A DNA stretch of 64,000 nucleotides from Endomicrobiales bacterium (GTDB lineage: Bacteria; Elusimicrobiota; Endomicrobiia; Endomicrobiales; JAFGGC01): the NCBI GenBank assembly GCA_016930715.1, contig JAFGGC010000034.1:1-64000 (forward strand), written 5' to 3'. The notes beneath the pieces were generated by a model. It did no database searches and was not told where the DNA came from. It was given only the letters and a program-made list of their open reading frames with translations. The first letter of the stretch is position 1, and each line of letters starts with the position of its first letter. Position numbers and translations under genes: made by a program. Shown one piece after another: positions 58,116 to 64,000 of this stretch.

Positions 58116-59105
58116 ATGAAGAGGTTATTTTTGACGGGGATGTTGTTGTTTGCGGTGTCGGGGCAATGCCTTGCCGGTGACGATAAACCCGGCTGGATAA
58201 ACGGGAAAAGCAAAGACTATCCTCCCGATGGTTTCATTATGGGTGTCGGAACGGGCGCGGACGAAGGCCAGGCAAAGGCCGCTTCGCGGGAGAAGCTGAT
58301 TCTTGCCGCAAAAAAACAGATTGCAAAGTATTCGGCGAAAAACCGGAAATACATCAAGAAGAACAAGCTTTCAAAGGATAATTTATTCTCTTCGCAGGAT
58401 TTCGTACAGGTGTTTTCTGTCGAGATATCTTCGGAGGTCTCTGTGCAGGAAAAGTGGCTTCATCCCAAGAAGAACTACTGGTACGCGTTATCGGTTTTTG
58501 ACAGGGAACAATATTCCGGGAAACTTGCTAAAGCGCTTGAAGAGAATTCGTCGGAAATAACCCGTCTTACCGACGAAATAATGTCGGACGATTCTCAGGT
58601 CAGAAGGGTTAGGCTTGCCCTGGGCGTGAAAGAATCAGTCAAGCGGCGTTTTGCCCTGGCTGAGAAAAAGAATTTCGCTGAAAATGCTTGGAACGCCGGT
58701 GACGCCGGCGAGCTTATGGCCGGCGCCGATACGCTTTATAAAGACGCGATCTCGAAAATACTTTACACAGTTAATACAGGCACCGATGAAACAGGCCTGA
58801 AGGCAGAAGTCGAAAGGGCGCTCGAATCGTCTGGTTTTAAAGTAATACGTTCGACGTCGGAAGCCGCGCCGGATTCGACTATCGTAGTCGTGCGGAGCGG
58901 GATGGAAATATCGGGCTCGAACGGCGGTTATGGATGGAGCGCGAGAGCCGAAATCAGGGAATACGGCACCTCGGCAGGGTCGTTTATAAGCGCCGCGAGG
59001 AAAGGTTCCGGAGAAACTTCGGAAGGCGAAGCCATTGGAAGCGCCCAGAAAGCAATATCCGAACGGATAACGGCGGAACTGAAAAAATACCTCGGCATTG
59101 ACTGA
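58116..59105 (+). CDS. LPP20-like secreted protein
   Basis: The 329-residue protein starts with a signal peptide ending 'SGQCLAG' (a possible but weak lipobox) and has the LPP20 pattern 'KPGWINGKSKDYPPDGFIMGVG', 'KAASREKLILAAKKQIAKY' and a conserved C-terminal repeat around 'GSAQKAISERITAELKKYL'. The family is found beside lpoB/COG3014 genes in several Gram-negatives. ATG at 58116 follows GCGGAG. Function unknown. Confidence 0.78.
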   Translation: MKRLFLTGMLLFAVSGQCLAGDDKPGWINGKSKDYPPDGFIMGVGTGADEGQAKAASREKLILAAKKQIAKYSAKNRKYIKKNKLSKDNLFSSQDFVQVFSVEISSEVSVQEKWLHPKKNYWYALSVFDREQYSGKLAKALEENSSEITRLTDEIMSDDSQVRRVRLALGVKESVKRRFALAEKKNFAENAWNAGDAGELMAGADTLYKDAISKILYTVNTGTDETGLKAEVERALESSGFKVIRSTSEAAPDSTIVVVRSGMEISGSNGGYGWSARAEIREYGTSAGSFISAARKGSGETSEGEAIGSAQKAISERITAELKKYLGID

Positions 59106-59118
59106 CCGGAGAAAGACG

Positions 59119-59874
59119 ATGATATTACTGCGTTTTGAGGCCGGAGGCAGGAAAAGGCACGGGATGCTTGAGAAAAAGACCGTGCACGAGATAAAATCTG
59201 ATTTTTTTTCGAAGTTAAGCAAGACCGGGAAGCAATATCCGTTATCCAAGGTTAAACTGCTTGCTCCGGTGGAGCCGTCAAAAATAGTGGCAATGGGGCT
59301 CAATTACATAGACCACGCAAGGGAACTCAAGATGCCCATACCCTTGAGGCCGCTTTTCTTTTTAAAGGCCCAGTCCGCGGTGGCGGGGCCGGGGGACGCC
59401 ATTGTCTATCCGGAGGCGTCGAATCAGGTGGACTATGAAGCGGAACTGGCCGTGGTGATAAAGAAGAAAACAAGGAATGTTTCGCCGAAAGAGGCGATGG
59501 GCTGCGTCCTCGGTTACACCTGCCTGAACGACGTGACCGCGAGGGACCTTCAGAGGGAGGACGGACAGTGGGCGCGGTCAAAATCTTTCGACACGTTCTC
59601 TCCGATAGGGCCCTGGATAGTAACGGGGATAGACCCGCACCGGCTGAAAGTTGAAACGTTCCTGAACGGGCGCAAGAAACAGTCCTCGAACACGTCCGAG
59701 CTTATTTTCAAGATAGACGAGCTCGTTTCGTTCGTGTCGCGCGTGATGACGCTTCTTCCCGGGGACGTGATATCCACGGGAACGCCGCCGGGCGTCGGGC
59801 CGATGAAGCCCGGTGACCGCGTCGAGGTCAAGATAGAAAAGATAGGAACGCTCAGGAATGCGGTGGTGAAATGA
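59119..59874 (+). CDS. Fumarylacetoacetate hydrolase (FAH) family protein
   Basis: A 251-residue FAH-fold protein with 'AMGLNYIDHARELKMPIP', 'EASNQVDYEAELAVVIKKK' (metal-binding Glu residues), 'GYTCLNDVTARDLQ' and 'DVISTGTPPGVGPMKPGD'. Such enzymes hydrolyse acylpyruvates or decarboxylate or isomerise keto acids. The start at 59119 follows CCGGAGAAAG. It is followed by a small membrane gene that overlaps its end by ATGA. No specific substrate is implied. Confidence 0.88.
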   Translation: MILLRFEAGGRKRHGMLEKKTVHEIKSDFFSKLSKTGKQYPLSKVKLLAPVEPSKIVAMGLNYIDHARELKMPIPLRPLFFLKAQSAVAGPGDAIVYPEASNQVDYEAELAVVIKKKTRNVSPKEAMGCVLGYTCLNDVTARDLQREDGQWARSKSFDTFSPIGPWIVTGIDPHRLKVETFLNGRKKQSSNTSELIFKIDELVSFVSRVMTLLPGDVISTGTPPGVGPMKPGDRVEVKIEKIGTLRNAVVK

Positions 59875-60269
59875 ATAGGTTTTTCGAGGAAATAAAGGAG
59901 TTTTTCCTGGATATCGAGGACCCGGCCGAGCCTAAGTATGACCCCGTCCACGTGGCCGGGATGATAGTGATAGTGCTTCTGGCCAACACCGTGCTTTTCT
60001 GGCTTCTTTGGTCTCTGCTGGTTTTCGGCGGAGGGATACAGGCGAAGGTTTTGCCGTTTTTGGCCGTTCTTTTCACGTCAAAGACCGCGGGGGATTTCGG
60101 TTACGTGGGCTATCCGTATGAAATGGGGGTGTTCGAGGGCTGGGTGACTAACGTCGTAGCGCTCGCGCTTGCCGTGTTCGTCCTGTGGGCGTTCTGGTAC
60201 GCGTACAACAACAGTTATACTGGAAAGAGGAAAGACATCAATGAAGACAAGAAGCAACAAGAAACTTGA
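59871..60269 (+). CDS. Small membrane protein, unknown family (132 aa)
   Basis: A 132-residue protein with two or three hydrophobic segments ('GMIVIVLLANTVLFWLLW', 'KVLPFLAVLFTSKTAG', 'WVTNVVALALAVFVLWAFW'). The cytoplasmic ends are charged. ATGA overlap with the FAH gene and 29-base overlap with dapL tie it to an operon. Unknown function. Confidence 0.7.
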   Translation: MNRFFEEIKEFFLDIEDPAEPKYDPVHVAGMIVIVLLANTVLFWLLWSLLVFGGGIQAKVLPFLAVLFTSKTAGDFGYVGYPYEMGVFEGWVTNVVALALAVFVLWAFWYAYNNSYTGKRKDINEDKKQQET

Positions 60270-61404
60270 AAAACTTCCGCCGTACTTGTTCGTGGAAATA
60301 GACAGAAAGAAAAAGGCCGCCATGGAGAGAGGTGTTGATATCATATCTCTGGGGGTGGGCGACCCCGACAGGCCGACGCCCGCGCACATAATAAAGGCCG
60401 GGCAAAAGGCGCTTGAAAAGCCCGCCAACCATCAGTATCCGTTCGGCGCGGGGCTAATCTCCTTCAGAAAGGCCGTGGCCGGATGGTACAAGTCAAGGTT
60501 CAACGTCACGCTTGATCCTGAAACAGAGATATGGACCCTGCTCGGTTCCAAGGAGGGCATAGGGCATTTCCATCTTGCCTTCGTTGACCCCGGCGACGTG
60601 GTCCTTATACCCGAACCCGGGTATCCCGTCTACAACACCGGGACGATATTCACGGACGGCGAGCCGTACTTCATGCCGCTTGTTGAAGAAAACGGTTTTC
60701 TCCCGGACCTGAAAAAAATACCAGAAAGCGTCGCCAGGAAGGCGAAGGTGATATTCGTCAATTCTCCCTGCAACCCGACCGCCGCCGTGGCGCCGAGGAG
60801 TTTTTTTGAGGAGCTCGTAGCGTTCGCGAAGAAATACGGTATAATAGTCGCGCACGACGCCGCCTACTCCGAAATATTCTACGAGGAAAAACCGATGAGC
60901 TTTCTTGAAGTTCCGGGCGCGATGGAAGTCGGCGTCGAGTTTCATTCGCTTTCGAAAACCTACAACATGACCGGCTGGAGGCTCGGATGGGTGTGCGGGA
61001 ATGCCGGCATCGTGAAAGGCCTTGGCACCGTCAAGGATAACTACGATTCGGGGGTTTTCCAAGCGGTGCAGGAAGCGGGAACGGAAGCCCTTAACGGCAG
61101 TCAGCAGTGCGTGGAAGAGATGAGGAATCTTTACAGGGAAAGAAGGGACGTTTTCGTTGATGGGCTCCGGAAGCTCGGTTGGAAAGTGAACAAGCCGAAG
61201 GCGACGTTTTACGTCTGGGCGCGCACGCCGCAGGGCTACGGCTCGGAGGAAACGGTCGGCAAGCTTCTTGACGAAGCCGGCATAGTGTGCACGCCGGGTA
61301 ACGGGATGGGGCCGTCCGGAGAGGGCTACGTCAGGTTCGCCCTCACGGTGGACGTCCCGCGCCTCAAGGAAGCGCTCGGGCGAATGTCAAAGATAAAGTG
61401 GTAA
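60241..61404 (+). CDS. dapL: LL-diaminopimelate aminotransferase
   Basis: DapL converts tetrahydrodipicolinate directly to LL-diaminopimelate, giving a short route to lysine and peptidoglycan. The protein of 387 residues shows 'DIISLGVGDPDRPTPAHII', 'GSKEGIGHFHLAFVDPGDVV', 'FVNSPCNPTAAVA', 'VAHDAAYSEIFYEE' and the PLP lysine K239 in 'FHSLSKTYNMTGWRLGWVCG'. I start it at 60241, where GAGG is upstream, in spite of a longer frame from 60169. It overlaps the previous gene. Confidence 0.95.
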   Translation: MKTRSNKKLEKLPPYLFVEIDRKKKAAMERGVDIISLGVGDPDRPTPAHIIKAGQKALEKPANHQYPFGAGLISFRKAVAGWYKSRFNVTLDPETEIWTLLGSKEGIGHFHLAFVDPGDVVLIPEPGYPVYNTGTIFTDGEPYFMPLVEENGFLPDLKKIPESVARKAKVIFVNSPCNPTAAVAPRSFFEELVAFAKKYGIIVAHDAAYSEIFYEEKPMSFLEVPGAMEVGVEFHSLSKTYNMTGWRLGWVCGNAGIVKGLGTVKDNYDSGVFQAVQEAGTEALNGSQQCVEEMRNLYRERRDVFVDGLRKLGWKVNKPKATFYVWARTPQGYGSEETVGKLLDEAGIVCTPGNGMGPSGEGYVRFALTVDVPRLKEALGRMSKIKW

Positions 61405-61410
61405 TCCGCA

Positions 61411-61965
61411 GTGAGTCAAGCGATAGCGTTCATCGCGCTCGGTTCCAACGCCGGCAACAGGGCGTTTAACATAAAAAAGGCGGTTGACGGTATTTCAAGA
61501 TTTTCCGGCACGCGGATAATAAAAGCCTCTCCTCTGTACGAAACTTCGCCGGTCGGCCCGAAACAGAGGGATTTCTTGAACGCGGTGATAAAGCTTGAAA
61601 CGCCGGACGGGCCGCAGGCTCTCTTGAAAAGGCTTAAAAAACTCGAAACCCTGCTTGGAAGGAACAAAAACCCGTTCAGGTGGGGCCCGAGGACGATAGA
61701 CCTGGACATACTCTTTTACGGCGGGAAGGCCTTCGCGACGAAAGTTCTCACGGTTCCGCACAGGGAAATAGAGAACAGGATGTTCGTTCTCCGGCCTTTT
61801 TGCGACATAGCCCCGGAATTCGTACATCCGGTTATCAAAAAGACCATTAAAGAGCTGTTATACGAGGCAAAAAAAAGACGCCCGGAGCAAAGAATAAGGA
61901 AAACAAGATTTAATCTGTGTCCCGCAAATGCGGGATTTCATCGAAATAGATTAAGGAAGTCATAA
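61411..61965 (+). CDS. folK: 2-amino-4-hydroxy-6-hydroxymethyldihydropteridine pyrophosphokinase
   Basis: FolK transfers pyrophosphate to the pterin in folate synthesis. It has 'FIALGSNAGNRAFNIKKAVD', 'SPLYETSPVGPKQRDFLNAVI', the 'LLGRNKNPFRWGPRTIDLDI' signature and 'TVPHREIENRMFVLRPFCDI'. The start is the GTG at 61411. The conserved fold ends near residue 155, and the last 25 or so residues are coded by a GATTACAC-type repeat (61905-61991). Thus the tail is probably not native. Confidence 0.93.
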   Translation: MSQAIAFIALGSNAGNRAFNIKKAVDGISRFSGTRIIKASPLYETSPVGPKQRDFLNAVIKLETPDGPQALLKRLKKLETLLGRNKNPFRWGPRTIDLDILFYGGKAFATKVLTVPHREIENRMFVLRPFCDIAPEFVHPVIKKTIKELLYEAKKRRPEQRIRKTRFNLCPANAGFHRNRLRKS

Positions 61966-61991
61966 TCGCATTAGGGAATCCGTGTAATCTT
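61905..61991. repeat. Dispersed repeat, copy C (folK 3' end and folK-panB gap)
   Basis: Contains AATCCGTGTAATC (61977-61989), identical to a unit in copy B, and an inner hairpin TCCCGC/GCGGGA (61920-61925 with 61930-61935). The 5' part is inside folK. It ends 14 bases before panB. Confidence 0.75.
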
Positions 61992-62005
61992 GATTGTAGT
62001 GTTTT

Positions 62006-62800
62006 ATGGAAAAAATAACCACGACCAGGCTCATCGAGATGAAGCAGCGGGGCGAGAAGATAACCGCGCTCACCGCTTATGACTGCCCCACGGCAAGGCT
62101 TCTCAACGAGGCTGGCATAGACGTCGTTCTCGTCGGGGATTCCGTGGGCATGGTGAAGCTCGGTTACGAGTCCACCTTGTCCGTCAACATGGAGGACATG
62201 CTCTACCACGCGAGGTCAGTCAAGAAGGGCAATTCAAGGGCGTTTCTTGCGGTGGACATGCCTTTTCTTTCATACGAATCAAAACCGTCCGACGCGGTTT
62301 ATAACGCCGGGCTTCTCGTCAAGATCGGCGGGGCCGAAGCGGTGAAGCTCGAGGGCGGAAGGGAAATGCTGAAGAGCATAAGAGCCGTGATCGAAGCCAA
62401 GATACCCGTCATCGGGCACCTCGGGCTGACCCCTCAGGGCATACACAAGTTCGGCGGGTACAAGGTGCAGGGCAGGGACCCGAAATCCGCGCAGAAGATG
62501 ATAGACGATGCGTTGGCGCTCGAGGAATCCGGCGTGTTCATGTTAGTGCTTGAATGCATACCGGCCGGCCTCGCGAAAAAAATAACGTCTCTTCTGTCGA
62601 TCCCGACGATTGGCATAGGCGCGGGCCCCCACTGCGACGGACAGGTCCTCGTGACGGACGACCTGCTCGGGCTTTCGGGAATGTCTCCGAAATTCGTCAA
62701 AAAGTACGCGAACCTGCAAGGCGATATATCAAAAGCGGTCAAAAAATACAGAAAGGAAGTCAGGGCGTCGAGGTTTCCTTCGAGGTCCAACTCATATTGA
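62006..62800 (+). CDS. panB: 3-methyl-2-oxobutanoate hydroxymethyltransferase
   Basis: PanB makes ketopantoate in pantothenate/CoA synthesis. The 264-residue protein has 'LTAYDCPTARLLNEAGIDVV', 'VGDSVGMVKLGYESTLSVNMEDML', 'AVKLEGG' and 'IGHLGLTPQGIHKFGGYKVQG', the family order. No Shine-Dalgarno lies before the ATG at 62006; the upstream DNA is repeat sequence. panC is 494 bases downstream, with a GNAT gene between. Confidence 0.96.
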   Translation: MEKITTTRLIEMKQRGEKITALTAYDCPTARLLNEAGIDVVLVGDSVGMVKLGYESTLSVNMEDMLYHARSVKKGNSRAFLAVDMPFLSYESKPSDAVYNAGLLVKIGGAEAVKLEGGREMLKSIRAVIEAKIPVIGHLGLTPQGIHKFGGYKVQGRDPKSAQKMIDDALALEESGVFMLVLECIPAGLAKKITSLLSIPTIGIGAGPHCDGQVLVTDDLLGLSGMSPKFVKKYANLQGDISKAVKKYRKEVRASRFPSRSNSY

Positions 62801-62802
62801 AC

Positions 62803-63279
62803 ATGAACTATTCAAAAACGCCAGGAAAACGCGGAAAATCCGGGAAGGTCGTCTATAAGGTAGTCCACGGAAGAGGCAAGTTCGAAATCAAAAGCCTTTG
62901 GGAGAAGCTAAACGCCATACACAGGAAGGAATCGGTGTACTTCAAGAGGTACTTCGAGAAACTGCATTTCAGGCAGAGGATGAAGGTGCTTACCGGAAAG
63001 AGGCTGAGGGTGGAGACCGCGGAGCTTAAAGGCCGGATGATAGGTTACTGTGTTTCTTCGATGCACCGCGGGACAGGAGAAATAGAATCGCTGATAGTGG
63101 ACTCGAAATACAGGGGCTACGGCGTCGGCAAGCGGCTGGTGTCGAACGCCTTGAGGTGGTTCAAGAAAAATCATTCCAAGAAAGAGCAGCTGCGCGTTGT
63201 TTTCGGACACGAAAGCGTCCTGCCTTTCTATATGAGCCAGGGTTTTTTCCCCAGAGAAATCGAACTTCGCAAGAAATAA
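62803..63279 (+). CDS. GNAT-family acetyltransferase
   Basis: A 158-residue protein with a very basic N-terminus and a GNAT acetyl-CoA loop 'SKYRGYGVGKRLVSNALRWF' followed by 'FYMSQGFFPREIELRKK'. ATG at 62803, only 2 bases after panB, with a weak ribosome site; a longer frame lies inside panB and is rejected. The substrate is not evident. It is inserted between panB and panC. Confidence 0.78.
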   Translation: MNYSKTPGKRGKSGKVVYKVVHGRGKFEIKSLWEKLNAIHRKESVYFKRYFEKLHFRQRMKVLTGKRLRVETAELKGRMIGYCVSSMHRGTGEIESLIVDSKYRGYGVGKRLVSNALRWFKKNHSKKEQLRVVFGHESVLPFYMSQGFFPREIELRKK

Positions 63280-63294
63280 CAGGAGCGCTCCCGC

Positions 63295-64000
63295 TTGAAG
63301 ACCATTTCGTTCCCGCGAAAAATTCAAAAACACCTGTCAAAGCTTAAAAGGGCCGGCAAGACGGTGGGGCTCGTGCCGACTATGGGGGCGCTGCACGGCG
63401 GCCATTTGTCCCTCATAAGAAGGGCGCGCAGGGAAAATGACGTCGTGGTGGTTTCCGTTTTCGTCAACCCGTCCCAGTTCGGCCAAGGAGAGGACTTCAG
63501 GAGATACCCCAGGCCTTTCGCGAGGGACAAAAAGCTCTGCGAAAAAGAAAAAGTAGACGTGATATTCAACCCGCCGCCGCAAACGATGTATCCGAAAGGA
63601 TATCTTACTTATATCAGCGTGGACAGGATGTCGGACGTCCTGTGCGGAAAGCACAGGCCCGGGCATTTCAAGGGCGTGGCGACGGTGGTGGCGAAGCTCT
63701 TCAATATCGTTCAGCCAGACAGGGCATACTTCGGCCTGAAGGATTTCCAACAGGCCAGAATTATCGGGCGCATGACCGCTGACCTCAACGTGCCCGTGGA
63801 TGTCGTAACCTGTCCGACCGTAAGGGAAAAAGACGGCCTTGCGATGTCCAGCAGGAACGTCTATCTTGGAAAAAGTCAGCGCAAAAACAGTGTGCTGATA
63901 TCGGAAGCTTTACATTCGGCGGTCGATATGGTAAAATGTCGAAAAGCAAAAAATGCCGATAAAATCATAGAGAAAGTTAAAAAGGATATCAGGCGGATTG
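63295..64000 (+). CDS. panC: Pantothenate synthetase (3'-truncated by the window edge)
   Basis: The open frame runs without a stop to the last base, so only the first 235 residues are seen (about 280 is usual). It has 'VGLVPTMGALHGGHLSLIRRA', 'SVFVNPSQFGQGEDFRRYPRP', 'HRPGHFKGVATVVAKLFNIVQPD' and 'FGLKDFQQARII', the ATP- and pantoate-binding motifs. PanC joins pantoate with beta-alanine. The start is the TTG at 63295 with AGGAG upstream. It completes a panB-GNAT-panC group. Confidence 0.93.
   Translation, partial: MKTISFPRKIQKHLSKLKRAGKTVGLVPTMGALHGGHLSLIRRARRENDVVVVSVFVNPSQFGQGEDFRRYPRPFARDKKLCEKEKVDVIFNPPPQTMYPKGYLTYISVDRMSDVLCGKHRPGHFKGVATVVAKLFNIVQPDRAYFGLKDFQQARIIGRMTADLNVPVDVVTCPTVREKDGLAMSSRNVYLGKSQRKNSVLISEALHSAVDMVKCRKAKNADKIIEKVKKDIRRI

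Noticed and set aside
62554-62802. Extended N-terminus of the GNAT gene inside panB
   Set aside because: The upstream part is a shadow of panB and gives a low-complexity Arg/Pro-rich sequence.
1-64000. tRNA or rRNA genes
   Set aside because: No T-loop GGTTCRA with a matching acceptor stem, and no rRNA conserved block, was seen while reading both strands.

Overview
The window looks like a chromosome segment of an uncultured Gram-negative bacterium of moderate G+C. The Gram-negative reading rests on LpoB-type and other outer-membrane lipoproteins, LPS-type dideoxysugar genes, a Wzx flippase and Wzy/WaaL-type ligases. LL-diaminopimelate aminotransferase, stacked glycosyltransferases, secreted 'TGRL...LSPREKLT' stem proteins and dispersed GATTACAC palindromes recall candidate phyla such as Omnitrophota or Elusimicrobiota. 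That placement is an inference and was not tested.

Positions 1-39832 are one almost gap-free plus-strand surface-glycan locus, with many ATGA stop/start overlaps. In order: the end of a GT2 transferase and a giant GT-C-like membrane protein; a pseudaminic-acid block (pseG, pseH, pseI) with an amidotransferase/HisH/HisF trio for an acetamidino group; a modification block (GNAT, formyltransferase-like, DUF4910-like peptidase, capsule-type GT-B proteins, methyltransferase); a flippase; a CDP-3,6-dideoxyhexose block (rfbF, rfbG, rfbH, epimerase, SDR); glycosyltransferases of families 2, 4, 9 and 26; two O-antigen ligase/polymerase proteins; capF/capG for UDP-N-acetyl-L-fucosamine; and a DegT aminotransferase with a UDP-sugar dehydrogenase. 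Several pathways lack a partner inside the window (pseB, pseC, pseF, the E3 reductase, capE), so they are presumably encoded elsewhere. Three secreted proteins sharing a near-identical N-terminal stem but carrying different C-terminal domains sit inside this locus, next to a seven-repeat FG-GAP lipoprotein. Their distal halves are AT-rich. This modular set is the most unusual content of the window.

Positions 39829-64000 are a housekeeping mosaic: recA behind a good sigma-70 promoter; a minus-strand lipid-linked glycosylation operon (GT9, polyprenol-phosphate GT2, GT39-PAP2 fusion); larE; an arginine/lysine decarboxylase behind a long structured leader; a DksA-like protein; a minus operon (MFS, metallophosphoesterase, prepilin peptidase); an HD-GYP response regulator on a probably leaderless mRNA; pfkA, a cNMP-binding protein and tyrS; a decayed nucleotidyltransferase module; an LpoB / COG3014 / LPP20-like lipoprotein cluster; an FAH-family enzyme; dapL, folK, panB, a GNAT gene and panC, which runs off the right edge. 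Palindromic repeats built on GATTACACGGATT fill two convergent intergenic gaps and overlap the 3' end of folK.

Several reading frames are broken by single-base changes (near 44, 30599-30604, 55038 and 55073). No tRNA, rRNA, CRISPR array or complete insertion sequence was seen, and no gene-free stretch exceeds 300 bases.
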